64,000 bases of DNA from Sphingomonadales bacterium. Lineage in GTDB: Bacteria > Pseudomonadota > Alphaproteobacteria > Sphingomonadales > Sphingomonadaceae. Each line of letters opens with the position of its first letter. Within the stretch, counting starts at the first letter, position 1. The notes under the pieces were generated by a model. The model saw only the letters and a program-made list of their open reading frames with translations. It ran no database searches and was not told the origin of the DNA. Positions 8,558 to 18,302 of this stretch are shown one piece after another. The translations under genes were made by a program, and so were the position numbers. The DNA lies in contig JANXSN010000108.1 of the NCBI GenBank assembly GCA_025352685.1, forward strand, positions 18,399-82,398, read 5' to 3'.

Positions 8558-11314
8558 TCAAGCGGCGGCGACTGCTGGCGTACCGAGACCCTCCGCAGCA
8601 TCGAGTAAACGCCGTTCGATCGATTTCAGCCGCAAAAGGCCCTCGATCTTGCCGCCCAGCAGATCAGTGATGTAGAAGGTATCGACCGCACGCTCGCCGT
8701 AAGTCGCGATATGTGCTGAGCGGATCGTAACCTTGGATTCGAACAAGGCAAACGCCAGCGCATAGAGAAGCGCAGGCCGGTCGCGGGCGTTGACCTCGAC
8801 CACTGTATAGCGGTTGGAGGCCTTGTTATCGATCAGCACGTTGGGCTGCACCGCAAAAGCGTTGGCGCGCGGGCGTGACAACGGACGTGCAGCGAGCCGG
8901 TCCGCGAGGCGGTGGCGCCTCGCCAGCGCCTCGCCGATCGCCTTTTCGAGCCGCTGCAGCCGGTCAGCGTCGTCGAACATCCGCCCGAATGGATCCTGAA
9001 CAAGGAAATTATCGAGCGCCATGCCATCGCGCGTGGTGTGGATGCGGGCATCGATGATACTGGCGCCCGCAAGATGGATGGCACCCGCAAGCCGATAAAA
9101 CAAACCGGGGTGGTCGGGTGTATAGACAGTAACCAGCGTCGCGCCCCGCGCCGGATAGACCTGGGCCGCGACCGTGAGCGGCGCGTCGGCGGCCCCCGCG
9201 ATGGTTCGGGCATTTGCCACCAGCACATCTTCGGGTTCAGCGATCCAGTAGCTGTCGGTCATCCGCCGCGTGTAAGCGTTGAAATCTGCGTCGGACCAGC
9301 GAAGCGATTGACCCAACTCGTTCTGTTTGGCTGTGATCCGCTCGCCCCGTCCGGTCTGCTTATGGCCGAGCCGCAGCATTTCTTCGGCGGCGGTATACAG
9401 ATCCCCGAGAAGCTGGCGCTTCCACCCGTTCCACACCCCGGGACCGACGGCGCGGATGTCGACGATCGTCAGCACGAGCAGCAACCGCAACCGCTCAGGC
9501 GATTGCACCTGTTCGGCAAAGTCGAGCACTGTTTTGAAATCGGAAAGATCGCGTTTGAACGCCGTCGCCGACATCAGCAGATGCCACCGTACCAACCACG
9601 CCACGGTTTCAGTCTCGGCAGGCGTCATGCCGAAACGGGGGCAGAGCTTGAGCGCGACGTCGGCTCCCAACACGCTATGATCGCCGCCACGCCCCTTGGC
9701 TATGTCGTGCAGCAGCACCGAAACATAGAGAACGCGACGCATCATCGTCTGGCGTAGAATCGTCGTCGCGAGCGGATGATCGGTCTGCAGGTCGCCGTGT
9801 TCGATTTGCGCGACGAGTCCGATCGCCCGGATCGAATGCTCATCAACCGTGTAATGATGGTACATGTCGAACTGCATCCGAGCGACAACGCGGCCAAAGT
9901 CCGGCACGAAACGCCCGAATACCGTTGCCTCATTCATCCAGCGCAGGACTGTCTCTGGATCGCGCCGGGAGGTCAGGACTGCTACGAACAGCGCATTGGC
10001 GCGCGGATCATTGCGAACACGCGCATCGATCAAACGGGCATCGCGATTGGCGGCACGCATCGCGGTTGGATGGATTTCGAGGCTCTGGGCATCAGCGACC
10101 GCGAAGATTTCGATCAGGCGGACCGGATCGGCGCGGAACCAATTGTCGTTCGGCAGAGTCAGCCGGCCGCGATCGAGAACAAAGCCGGCAAGCTGGCGTG
10201 GCGCTTTCATGAAGTTGGAAAGCCGCCCAAAACGCCGCCCCTTGGGCGCCAGGCTGTCATCCAGGTGCGCCAGGAAAACACCGGTCAAATCCCCGACAGC
10301 CTTAGCGGTCAGAAAATAATGCTGCATGAAGCGTTCGACTGCCGACCGGCCAGGCCGGTCGGCATAGCGCATCCGGCGGGCAATCTCGGGTTGGACATCG
10401 AACGTCAGCCGTTCTTCCGCGCGGCCGCTAACGACGTGCAGATGACATCGCACTGCCCAGAGGAAATTCTCGGCCTTTTGGAACTGACGCAACTCAGCTG
10501 ATGTCAACAGCCCCTTGTCGACCAGTTCCGCGACACTGCCGACCCGGTGTACATATTTGCCAATCCAGAACAGCGTGTGCAGATCGCGCAGGCCGCCCTT
10601 GCCTTCCTTGAGATTGGGTTCGACGACATAACGGCTGTCGCCCATCCGTTTGTGGCGCGCATCTCGCTCAGCAAGCTTTTCAGCAACAAATATTCGTGCT
10701 GTCCCGGCGAGCACGTCTCGGTCAAAGCGTCCGGCCGCCTCGTCATAAACGCCCTGATCGCCCCAGACGTAGCGTGCCTCGAGCAACGCGGTGCGAATCG
10801 TAAGGTCGCTCTTGGCCATGCGGACAGTCTCATCGAGCGAGCGTGACGAGTGGCCGACTTTCAGCCCCAGATCCCACAGCGTGTAGAGCATCGACTCAAT
10901 GACCGCTTCGCTCCACCCCGTTGCCTTCCAAGGCGTGAGAAAGGCAATGTCAACGTCCGAGAACGGTGCCATCTCGCCGCGTCCATAGCCCCCTACAGCT
11001 GCCAGGGTCAGTCGTTCGGACGTCGTCGGATTCGACAGGGGATGAAGACGCTGCGTCGCGAAATCATAACCCAGTCGGAGAATCTGATCGGTCAGAAACG
11101 CCTGCGCGGCTGCAGCCGCGTTCCCGGCCGACGGATGTTCGATCAGACGCCGGGCAATTTCTGCCCGTCCCTCATCAAGCGCCGGCTTCAATAGGCGCGC
11201 GGATGCCTGCCGGAGCGCGGTGCCGTCGCCGGGAAGCGCTGAGAGGCATTCAGCAAGGGCGCGCCGATCAATCAGCGCGCGGCGATTGGGAATCTGATCG
11301 AAGCGTTCGGACAC
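8558..11314 (-). CDS. glnD: Bifunctional [protein-PII] uridylyltransferase / uridylyl-removing enzyme
   Basis: GlnD senses glutamine and adds or removes UMP on PII proteins, controlling nitrogen assimilation. The 918-aa product has the nucleotidyltransferase motif GGYGRGEMAPFSDVD (about residues 108-122), the HD-domain motif LLHDIAKGRGGDHS in the middle, and two ACT domains in the last 200 residues (DHPGLFYRLAGA and DRPALLYALA). The start is a GTG at 11314 with GGGAGG just before it. It is transcribed alone; a 206-bp region lies upstream. Confidence 0.96.
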   Translation of the reverse strand: MSERFDQIPNRRALIDRRALAECLSALPGDGTALRQASARLLKPALDEGRAEIARRLIEHPSAGNAAAAAQAFLTDQILRLGYDFATQRLHPLSNPTTSERLTLAAVGGYGRGEMAPFSDVDIAFLTPWKATGWSEAVIESMLYTLWDLGLKVGHSSRSLDETVRMAKSDLTIRTALLEARYVWGDQGVYDEAAGRFDRDVLAGTARIFVAEKLAERDARHKRMGDSRYVVEPNLKEGKGGLRDLHTLFWIGKYVHRVGSVAELVDKGLLTSAELRQFQKAENFLWAVRCHLHVVSGRAEERLTFDVQPEIARRMRYADRPGRSAVERFMQHYFLTAKAVGDLTGVFLAHLDDSLAPKGRRFGRLSNFMKAPRQLAGFVLDRGRLTLPNDNWFRADPVRLIEIFAVADAQSLEIHPTAMRAANRDARLIDARVRNDPRANALFVAVLTSRRDPETVLRWMNEATVFGRFVPDFGRVVARMQFDMYHHYTVDEHSIRAIGLVAQIEHGDLQTDHPLATTILRQTMMRRVLYVSVLLHDIAKGRGGDHSVLGADVALKLCPRFGMTPAETETVAWLVRWHLLMSATAFKRDLSDFKTVLDFAEQVQSPERLRLLLVLTIVDIRAVGPGVWNGWKRQLLGDLYTAAEEMLRLGHKQTGRGERITAKQNELGQSLRWSDADFNAYTRRMTDSYWIAEPEDVLVANARTIAGAADAPLTVAAQVYPARGATLVTVYTPDHPGLFYRLAGAIHLAGASIIDARIHTTRDGMALDNFLVQDPFGRMFDDADRLQRLEKAIGEALARRHRLADRLAARPLSRPRANAFAVQPNVLIDNKASNRYTVVEVNARDRPALLYALAFALFESKVTIRSAHIATYGERAVDTFYITDLLGGKIEGLLRLKSIERRLLDAAEGLGTPAVAAA

Positions 11315-11520
11315 GCCTCCCGTTAGTCGGTTGGATCGACGACGTCACCCATTCACATGTCACTTAAACGCCGTTGCGTCCCCGAGATGGGGAGAGCCCC
11401 TTGCGCCTTGGCGCTTACCCGTACGCCCCGAGCGTGCCGATCATGCTCGCTTGAGACAATGTGCACCGCATCACCGATCCGTCATGCGCGCGACGTCGGC
11501 TCACGGCGTGCCTTCAAACT

Positions 11521-12612
11521 TCAAGCTGCCTCCATCGCGAGCGCAGGATAGTCGGTATAGCCTTCGGCACCCTGGGCATACCATGTTTTGAAGTTATCGG
11601 GCGCGAACGGGGCATCGAGACGGAGCCGCTCAACCAAATCAGGGTTTGAAATATAAGGCCGTCCAAAGCTGATCGCGTCGGCAAGGCCGGTAGCCAGATC
11701 GGCTTCGGCGCGTTCGAGATTATACTCCTGATTGAGGACTAGCGGCCCTGAAAAAACCTTCCGGATGTCGGGCGAAACGCGAGGCACATCAGTTTTCCCG
11801 AAATTGCCAAACTCCTTTTGTTCGCGCAGTTCGAGGAATGCGATACCAATCTCATCCAGCGCGGCTGCGGCAGCGGTGAAGAGGGCGACAGGATTCGAGT
11901 CATCAGCCCCTTGGGTTTCGCCGTTGGGCGACAGGCGAACGCTGGTGCGGTCGGCACCCACAGCATCGGCAACAGCTTGCGTAACTTCGCGAAGCAACCG
12001 GATTCGATTCTCGATCGAACCGCCGTAGGCATCGGTGCGCTCGTTTGTGTTATCACGCAGGAACTGGTCAATCAGATAGCCGTTCGCAGCGTGGATCTGG
12101 ACCCCGTCAAATCCGGCGACGATGGCGTTTTGGGCAGCCCGGACGTAGTCAGCGATGATGCGGGGAATTTCGATGAGCTCGAGTGCACGGGCGCAGGCAT
12201 AGGGCTTTTTGCCGGCTGCCGTGTGGGCGTCGCCAGGCGCTTTGGTTGCCGACGAGGAAACCGGCGCAGCACCGCCGAGAAAATCCGGATGAACGAGGCG
12301 GCCCATGTGCCAGAGCTGCAGTATGATTCGACCGCCTGCATCGTGAACGGCGTGCGTCACGGGCTTCCACGCCTCGACCTGTTCCGCAGACCAGATACCC
12401 GGCGCCGACGGCCAGCCAGAGCCTTCCTGGGTGATGCCGGTCGCTTCGGCGATAAGCAGCCCCGCAGTCGCACGCTGGCTGTAATACTCAGCTTTCAAGG
12501 CCGTGATCGGCACATGGACACCGCTGCTGCGGCCGCGCGTCAACGGAGCCATCAAGATGCGATTGGGCGCGGCAATGGCGCCAAGCTGAACAGGGTCGAA
12601 CAATGTCGGCAT
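11521..12612 (-). CDS. Old yellow enzyme family NADH:flavin oxidoreductase (NemA-like alkene reductase)
   Basis: FMN-containing TIM-barrel enzymes of this family use NAD(P)H to reduce activated alkenes, nitro compounds or nitrate esters. The 363-aa protein starts MPTLFDPVQLGAI and shows NRILMAPLTRGR, QLWHMGR, the substrate-binding IHAANGYL (His and Asn of the active site), QFLRDNTNERTDAYGG and the phosphate-binding SFGRPYISNPDL. I chose the ATG at 12612, preceded by AGGAG; the frame is open 31 codons further but overlaps the divergent exporter's upstream region. The physiological substrate is unknown; in this family it is often a detoxification role. Confidence 0.93.
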   Translation of the reverse strand: MPTLFDPVQLGAIAAPNRILMAPLTRGRSSGVHVPITALKAEYYSQRATAGLLIAEATGITQEGSGWPSAPGIWSAEQVEAWKPVTHAVHDAGGRIILQLWHMGRLVHPDFLGGAAPVSSSATKAPGDAHTAAGKKPYACARALELIEIPRIIADYVRAAQNAIVAGFDGVQIHAANGYLIDQFLRDNTNERTDAYGGSIENRIRLLREVTQAVADAVGADRTSVRLSPNGETQGADDSNPVALFTAAAAALDEIGIAFLELREQKEFGNFGKTDVPRVSPDIRKVFSGPLVLNQEYNLERAEADLATGLADAISFGRPYISNPDLVERLRLDAPFAPDNFKTWYAQGAEGYTDYPALAMEAA

Positions 12613-12677
12613 GGGGGCTCCTGAAGAGTTGGAGATGCGTCGGGTTTCTATTTGGGCTCTATAAGATATGGGGCAGC

Positions 12678-13592
12678 ATGCCGGTTCGTCCACCCCAAGA
12701 AACACTTGGTGCTCCTAAAGCAGATTTCGCCGCACTGATCGCGGCGAATGCGCTGCTTGCTGTCGGTCCCCTGTTTGTGCGCGTTGCCGATGTGGGTCCG
12801 ATTGCGTCGGCGTTCTGGCGCATGGCACTCGCGCTGCCGATCCTGCTCCTGCTTGCCCGGCGCAGCGGCGTCCCACGCCTCTCGCGCAGGCTTATCGTGG
12901 TTCTCGTCCTGTCAGGCGTCCTGTTCGCCGCCGACCTGGCAAGCTGGCACATGGGGATATTGCGGACCAAGCTTGCCAACGCGACGCTGTTCGGCAATTC
13001 GACGAGCCTGCTGTTTCCGATCTACGGATTCTTCGTCGCACGCCTCTGGCCGTCACAGCGGCAGGGGCTGGCACTAGGGCTTGCTGCGACCGGGGCAATC
13101 TTGCTGATGGGGCAGTCGTACCAGCTGTCGCCTGACCATCTCGTGGGCGACTTGCTTTGTGTGCTGGCTGGAATTTTCTACACTTTCTATTTCGTGATGA
13201 TTTCCCGCGCGCGGGAAACGCTTTCGGCGTACCCTCTCTTGGCGCTTTCGACGCTGGCAGGTGCCTTGCCACTATTCGTTTTTGCCGTCACCATGGGCGA
13301 GACTGTGATGCCGGGCAACTGGACACCACTGATTGGCCTTGCGCTGTGCAGCCAGGTGATTGGCCAGGGCTTGATGGTCTATGTCCTCGGACGTCTCACC
13401 CCTCTTATTATTGGTCTTGGTCTGCTCATCCAACCGATCGTCGCCGCCACAATTGGATGGGGAGTGTTCCACGAACGTCTCGGAATGGCCGACATTGCCG
13501 GCGCCGTGCTGATTGGGCTGGCGCTCCTGCTGGTGCGCCCATCCCCGTCGGCACGCACAAATGAACAGTCGGCGACGAAGACGGGCCGGTAA
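12678..13592 (+). CDS. EamA-family (DMT superfamily) membrane transporter
   Basis: The 304-aa protein contains about ten hydrophobic segments arranged as two EamA repeats (about 20-150 and 160-295), the typical size and layout of drug/metabolite exporters. Conserved features include the FWRMALALP region in repeat 1 and the HERLG motif near the end of repeat 2. The ATG at 12678 gives a normal short cytoplasmic N-terminus; an earlier in-frame ATG at 12603 would overlap the divergent old yellow enzyme start. Substrate unknown. The JmjC-type gene begins 38 bp downstream on the same strand and may be co-transcribed. Confidence 0.88.
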   Translation: MPVRPPQETLGAPKADFAALIAANALLAVGPLFVRVADVGPIASAFWRMALALPILLLLARRSGVPRLSRRLIVVLVLSGVLFAADLASWHMGILRTKLANATLFGNSTSLLFPIYGFFVARLWPSQRQGLALGLAATGAILLMGQSYQLSPDHLVGDLLCVLAGIFYTFYFVMISRARETLSAYPLLALSTLAGALPLFVFAVTMGETVMPGNWTPLIGLALCSQVIGQGLMVYVLGRLTPLIIGLGLLIQPIVAATIGWGVFHERLGMADIAGAVLIGLALLLVRPSPSARTNEQSATKTGR

Positions 13593-13630
13593 TTGCTTCG
13601 AGGTCGCCTTTGCCATAGCGCGCCAGGGGC

Positions 13631-14812
13631 ATGATCGTTTCTGAGGCCAAATCTGTCGTTGAAGGCATGTTGGCGCCGTTTGGGGTCGATCGCTTTTTCG
13701 ATCTGGTGCGTGCAAGCAGATCCGTTGAGCAGGCGGGAGGGCCTTCTCATCCCCGGGCTGCCCTGCTCGGCAGCGATCCCCAGTCCACGCTGCTTGCGGC
13801 GTTTGCAACACATGCGCAGATACTCGACTGTCACGCTGTAACGCCCTGCGGGCCGCCGCCCGGTCCGGCGGACGTCGCGGATGCGTCGGCGTTCCGGGCG
13901 TTGATCGAGGCCTATCACGATCGCGGTTATACTGTGCGCATCCCCGAGGTGCGCGCGTTGGCAGCGCCACTCCTGAGCTTTACGCGGGCACTCGAAGCAC
14001 TGCTCTGTCAGCGGGTCGAAGCTTCGGCATTCTGGAGCCGAGCCGGCGCTCGCGCGAAAATCCATTATGATGACAACGACAACATCTCCATCCAGCTTAG
14101 CGGTCGCAAACGCTGGTACGTATCGACCGATCCCGCCGGGCTTCAGAATACGTGGCGCGATGTCGCCGAACCGCAGCCGCACCTTGAACGCCACAGGGTC
14201 ATCGACGTGGGGCCCGGCGACTTGGTCTATGTGCCGCGCGGAACGCCGCACAGTGTCGCGTCCACGACCGACTCGCTTCATGTTTCCATTCTGTTCACGC
14301 CGCTGACGCTGCGTTCAGCGATCACCGCTGTCCTCGATCACATGTCCGATCATGTACGCCCGTATCGTGCGACGGCCGCGGCGCAGATTTCAGGGGTTTC
14401 AGGCTTGGCTGCAGAACTCCAGCCAGTCATTGTCGCAGCCCTCGCCCAGCTGACGGAGCAGGCGCGGCAACCAGGCTTCGTCGAGGCCGCGCTCAATAAG
14501 CGTGCAAACCGCGAAGTGGGCAAACTCGAACGTCTCGTTCCTGCGGGCACGCCGTTGCCCAAACTCACCCCCGACACTCGGATTCGCCATGCGACGTTAG
14601 CCATGGTGCATCTCTTCGATGCAGGCCCCGTTATCGACCTTGCCTTACCCGGCGGGCATCTTTCAATTCACGCAGGTGCGGCCAGGGCCCTAGCGTTTGT
14701 CACGGAGACGCCAAGCTTTGACGTTCGCGATACGCCCGGTCTTGCGCCCGATGTCAGCATCGCCTTGATCGAGCGGTTGATCGCGGCCGGGTTTCTCGAG
14801 CTTGACCGCTAG
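13631..14812 (+). CDS. JmjC/cupin-domain protein, possible ribosomal oxygenase
   Basis: The 393-aa protein carries the 2-oxoglutarate/Fe(II) oxygenase facial triad: HYD (H145, D147) followed about 60 residues later by the PRGTPH motif (H207), with QLSGRKRWY between them as in YcfD/RoxA-type ribosomal-protein hydroxylases. A helical dimerisation region follows and then a winged-helix-like C-terminus (residues about 310-393). Known relatives hydroxylate ribosomal protein uL16 or L27; the target here is inferred, not shown. The N-terminal 90 residues differ from E. coli RoxA. Its stop overlaps by 4 bp the convergent end of the PuuD-like gene. Confidence 0.8.
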   Translation: MIVSEAKSVVEGMLAPFGVDRFFDLVRASRSVEQAGGPSHPRAALLGSDPQSTLLAAFATHAQILDCHAVTPCGPPPGPADVADASAFRALIEAYHDRGYTVRIPEVRALAAPLLSFTRALEALLCQRVEASAFWSRAGARAKIHYDDNDNISIQLSGRKRWYVSTDPAGLQNTWRDVAEPQPHLERHRVIDVGPGDLVYVPRGTPHSVASTTDSLHVSILFTPLTLRSAITAVLDHMSDHVRPYRATAAAQISGVSGLAAELQPVIVAALAQLTEQARQPGFVEAALNKRANREVGKLERLVPAGTPLPKLTPDTRIRHATLAMVHLFDAGPVIDLALPGGHLSIHAGAARALAFVTETPSFDVRDTPGLAPDVSIALIERLIAAGFLELDR

Positions 14813-15378
14813 AGCGCCCCACCGAGGCTCTGAAGGACCATCGCAAAGAGCATCGGCACCGAGAGGATGGTGTTGGTTCGGCTGAAGATCATGGCCGTTG
14901 TCGCCGCCTTCGCCTTGGTGTCGGCATCGGCCTCGACCAGACCCAAAGCTTTTTTCTGGTTCGGCCAGATCACGAACCACACGTTGAACGCCATGATTAG
15001 CGCCAGATACATGCCAACCCCGATCAAACGGTAGCCAGCCTGGAAGGTAAAGGCCTGATGCGCATAGCCTTTCAGGATGGACACGAGCAGGCCGGTCACA
15101 ACCGTTGCCAGTGCGGCATAGCGGAACCAGAAGAGTGCAGATGGCGCGATATATTTGGAAATGGCCGGCTTCAGTTCGGCGGGCACTTTGGGCATCGTCG
15201 GCATCTGGACGAAGTTGAAATAGTAGAGAAGACCAATCCACATGACGCCGGAAATGACATGGAGAAACGTCATCCAGCCGATGATGTTGGCCGAAGAATT
15301 GCTCCAAAACAGCAACGCCAGCATCAGCAAAAAGCCCGTTGCTACGACTGCGTTCAGATTGCCGAAGAATTTAGCCAT
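14809..15378 (-). CDS. PuuD-like (urate hydroxylase N-terminal family) integral membrane protein
   Basis: The 189-aa protein has five or so transmembrane helices and the family signature HVISGVMWIGLLYYFNFVQ, followed by IAPSALFWFRYAAL. Full-length PuuD urate oxidases (about 400 aa) carry this membrane part plus a cytochrome c domain; here the cytochrome (CxxCH) is absent, so only the membrane half is present. No other purine-degradation gene is nearby. Urate oxidation should therefore not be assumed. Two adjacent ATGs exist (15381, 15378); an AGGGGT is better spaced for the second. Confidence 0.8.
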   Translation of the reverse strand: MAKFFGNLNAVVATGFLLMLALLFWSNSSANIIGWMTFLHVISGVMWIGLLYYFNFVQMPTMPKVPAELKPAISKYIAPSALFWFRYAALATVVTGLLVSILKGYAHQAFTFQAGYRLIGVGMYLALIMAFNVWFVIWPNQKKALGLVEADADTKAKAATTAMIFSRTNTILSVPMLFAMVLQSLGGAL

Positions 15379-15463
15379 CATCGACCCCTTGATTGAATAC
15401 GCCGGCGCGCCCCTCACGCCGTTGACTAGCGATGCCTAGCAGCCCATTTCATCTGTGTCACCG

Positions 15464-16126
15464 ATGGAGCGCAACTTGTCAGACCCGACCCTCGATGAAA
15501 TGCGCGAGCAACTCGCCGCGGACCTTCCGCACCATGCAGGATTCGACGGTTGGACCGTCGAGGCGCTCGAGCGCGCGGCAGCAACCAACGCCATTGATCC
15601 AGCCATCGCGCGGCTTGCCTTCCCGGGTGGCGCGATCGACATGATCGACGCGTGGTTTGCGTCTATCGACACCAAAATGCTTGCCGATCTTTCGCAGGAA
15701 AAGCTGGCAGCGCTCAAAATACGCGCGCGGATTACCGCGTTGGTGGAGGCACGGCTCGATCTGGTCGCGGCGGATATCGAAGCCCTGCGGCGCGCGCTCG
15801 CCATTCTTGCCTTGCCGCAAAATCTATTGCGCGCTGCAAAACTGAATTGGCGTGCAGCCGACGCCATGTGGCGCGCGGCGGGCGATACCGCGACCGATCT
15901 CAATCATTATTCCAAACGTGCGATCCTCGGAAGCGTTTATGTCGCGACAATCATGGCGATGCTTGTCGACGAGAGCGAGGACCACACCGATACCCGAGCC
16001 TTCCTTGGCCGGCGGATTGAAGGGATCATGCGTTTTGAAAAGACCAAGGCGCGCTTCTCGCGTTCTGCTTCAGAGCGTATCAGCCTTGCGCGCTTCGTCG
16101 GGCGGTTGAGGTATCCCGCCTTGTGA
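15464..16126 (+). CDS. COQ9 family protein (ubiquinone biosynthesis accessory factor)
   Basis: The 220-aa alpha-helical protein resembles COQ9: GWTVEALERAA near the N-terminus, AFPGGAIDMIDAWF, and the WRAADAMWRAAGDTATDLNHYSKRAIL stretch, which is the most conserved family region (lipid-binding pocket). COQ9 binds lipids and helps COQ7 hydroxylate the quinone ring. A GTG at 15455 would add three residues; I prefer the ATG at 15464. It lies upstream of feoA by 47 bp. Confidence 0.88.
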   Translation: MERNLSDPTLDEMREQLAADLPHHAGFDGWTVEALERAAATNAIDPAIARLAFPGGAIDMIDAWFASIDTKMLADLSQEKLAALKIRARITALVEARLDLVAADIEALRRALAILALPQNLLRAAKLNWRAADAMWRAAGDTATDLNHYSKRAILGSVYVATIMAMLVDESEDHTDTRAFLGRRIEGIMRFEKTKARFSRSASERISLARFVGRLRYPAL

Positions 16127-16173
16127 TCGGTGATGTCTAGCAAAGCCTAGACGATACTGATAATCGCTCGCAA

Positions 16174-16416
16174 GTGACTCTTGCCGACCTTCCCTTTCAA
16201 CGTGAAGCCACGATCAGCAGTATCGACTGGACCTCGCTTTCCCAACGCGACGGTCGACGGTTGCGTGAACTGGGTTTCGATGAAGGGGTTGCAGTCGAGC
16301 CGCTCCATGGCGCCGGGCTTGTCGCGCGAGATCCGCTCGCGGTGCGGATCGGCCGAATGACGGTCGCGATCCGCCGCGCGCATGCGACCGCGATTTTGGT
16401 CGTTCCTGTCGTATGA
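16174..16416 (+). CDS. feoA: Ferrous iron transport protein A
   Basis: The 80-aa SH3-like protein starts at a GTG and shows the FeoA pattern RRLRELGFDEGVAVEPL and AVRIGRMTVAIRR. FeoA is a cytoplasmic partner of the FeoB ferrous-iron channel. Its stop overlaps the feoB start by 4 bp (ATGA), which implies coupled translation. No feoC is present. Confidence 0.93.
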   Translation: MTLADLPFQREATISSIDWTSLSQRDGRRLRELGFDEGVAVEPLHGAGLVARDPLAVRIGRMTVAIRRAHATAILVVPVV

Positions 16417-18293
16417 ATGTCGAGACACGCATTGTCGCAACGGAACCGCCGATGGTTGCGCTTGTTGGTAATCCGAATGCCGGAAAATCAGCTCTTTTCA
16501 ATGCGTTGACAGGCGCCCGTCAGAAGGTTGGCAATTATCCCGGCGTCACAGTCGAGCGCCACGCCGGACGACTGGCATTGGCCGATGGCCGCCCCGTTGA
16601 GCTGGTCGACTTGCCCGGTACCTACAGCCTGACGCCCTCTAGCCCCGACGAGCAGGTCACCCGCGACACGGTCATGGGCCAGCAGGCGGGCGAGCGTATT
16701 CCCTCGGTGCTCGTTGTCGTCGTCGACGCCGCAAACCTCGACAACCATCTGCGCTTTGCGATGGAAATGATCGCGCTGGGCCGACCCGTGGTCGTTGCGC
16801 TGAACATGTTCGACCTCGCGCTGCGCGATGGCCTCACCATCGATGTGCCTGCCCTCTCGCAGACGTTGGGGGTCGCGGTGATCCCAACGGTTGCCGTCCG
16901 CAAGCGCGGCCTTGACGAATTGAAGGTCGCAATCGATGCCGCCTTGATCGGGACGAGCACCGTTGCGCATACCGTCCTCGGCGAGCCAACGCTTGCCGAA
17001 CGCCAGCGTCACGCACGGCGGATTGCCAAAAGCGTGACGGTCGAAGCTGGTACGGCCAGGCGCTGGACTGAAACCATCGACCGCATCGTGCTGCATCCGA
17101 TTGCAGGGCCGCTGATTCTGGCCGCGTTGTTGTTCGTCATGTTCCAGGCCGTCTTTAGCCTTGCGGCCGTCCCTGCTGATCTGATCAGTGCCTGGATCGG
17201 TTTACTGCAGGACAGCATCAAAGCCGCAGAACCCGATTCGATCCTGCGTTCCTTGCTAACCGACGGCATCATCGCGGGGGTGGGTGCCGTGATCGTGTTC
17301 CTGCCGCAGATTCTCATCCTGTTTGCCTTCATCCTCATGCTCGAAGCGTCAGGCTACATGGTGCGCGCAGCATTTCTGATGGACCGCCTGATGTCGCGGG
17401 TCGGCCTGTCGGGACGCGCGTTCATTCCACTTCTGTCGAGTTTTGCCTGCGCCATTCCCGGCATCATGGCAACGCGCACGATCGAGGATCCAAAGGACCG
17501 GTTGACGACGATTCTTATTGCACCGCTGATGACCTGCTCTGCCCGCTTGCCGGTCTATGCGGTCATTATTGCCGCGTTCATCCCGGCACGGACAGTGGGA
17601 CCCGGGATCGGGCTGCAGGGCCTCGTCCTGTTTGCGCTTTATTTGGCGGGCATCCTTGGTGCGCTGTTTGCGGCGCTGTTGTTGCGGCGCACAGTGACGA
17701 AAGGCAGCGCGCAGGGTTTCATGATGGAGATGCCCAAATATCAGCTCCCGGCAGCCCGCGATCTCGCGCTCGGTCTGTGGCAGCGCGCCTACGCATTTTT
17801 GAAGCGTGCAGGTACGATTATTGCCTTTACGACCATTGTCCTGTGGGCACTCCTCAGCTTCCCGCGTGTGCCGCATGGGAGTCCGACGAGCCAGATCGAC
17901 CATTCGATTGCCGGCCACATTGCCGATGGCTTGGCCGTCGTTGTCAAACCCATCGGGTTTAACCGCGATATTGCTTTGGCCCTGATTCCAGCAATGGCAG
18001 CCCGCGAGGTCGCGGTGTCGGCGCTCGCGACAGTGAACGCGATTGACACGCGCGATGAGGGAAATCGTGAACAGTCGCTCGCCGCGTCACTCCGAAACAA
18101 ATGGTCGCTGCCAACCGCTCTCGCGTTCCTCGCATGGTTCGTCTTCGCGCCTCAGTGCATTTCCACCATTGCAGTGGTCCGACGCGAGACCAATGGCTGG
18201 AAATGGCCAGGGTTCATGCTAGTCTATTTGTTCACGCTGGCCTACGCCGCGGCGGGAATAACATATTGGAGCGCCGTCGCGCTCGGGCTTTAG
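16413..18293 (+). CDS. feoB: Ferrous iron transport protein B
   Basis: Inner-membrane Fe(II) transporter with an N-terminal G-protein domain. The GTPase motifs are clear: G1 GNPNAGKS (about residues 19-26), G3 DLPGTYSL, G4 LNMFDLA. The membrane part contains the two Gate domains with conserved LSSFACAIPGIMATRTI and the related C-terminal ALAFLAWFVFAPQCISTI stretch, including the conserved cysteines. At 626 aa it is somewhat shorter than E. coli FeoB (773 aa) but normal for alphaproteobacteria. Co-transcribed with feoA; ssb follows after 9 bp. Confidence 0.97.
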   Translation: MNVETRIVATEPPMVALVGNPNAGKSALFNALTGARQKVGNYPGVTVERHAGRLALADGRPVELVDLPGTYSLTPSSPDEQVTRDTVMGQQAGERIPSVLVVVVDAANLDNHLRFAMEMIALGRPVVVALNMFDLALRDGLTIDVPALSQTLGVAVIPTVAVRKRGLDELKVAIDAALIGTSTVAHTVLGEPTLAERQRHARRIAKSVTVEAGTARRWTETIDRIVLHPIAGPLILAALLFVMFQAVFSLAAVPADLISAWIGLLQDSIKAAEPDSILRSLLTDGIIAGVGAVIVFLPQILILFAFILMLEASGYMVRAAFLMDRLMSRVGLSGRAFIPLLSSFACAIPGIMATRTIEDPKDRLTTILIAPLMTCSARLPVYAVIIAAFIPARTVGPGIGLQGLVLFALYLAGILGALFAALLLRRTVTKGSAQGFMMEMPKYQLPAARDLALGLWQRAYAFLKRAGTIIAFTTIVLWALLSFPRVPHGSPTSQIDHSIAGHIADGLAVVVKPIGFNRDIALALIPAMAAREVAVSALATVNAIDTRDEGNREQSLAASLRNKWSLPTALAFLAWFVFAPQCISTIAVVRRETNGWKWPGFMLVYLFTLAYAAAGITYWSAVALGL

Positions 18294-18302
18294 GAGAGCA
18301 AA

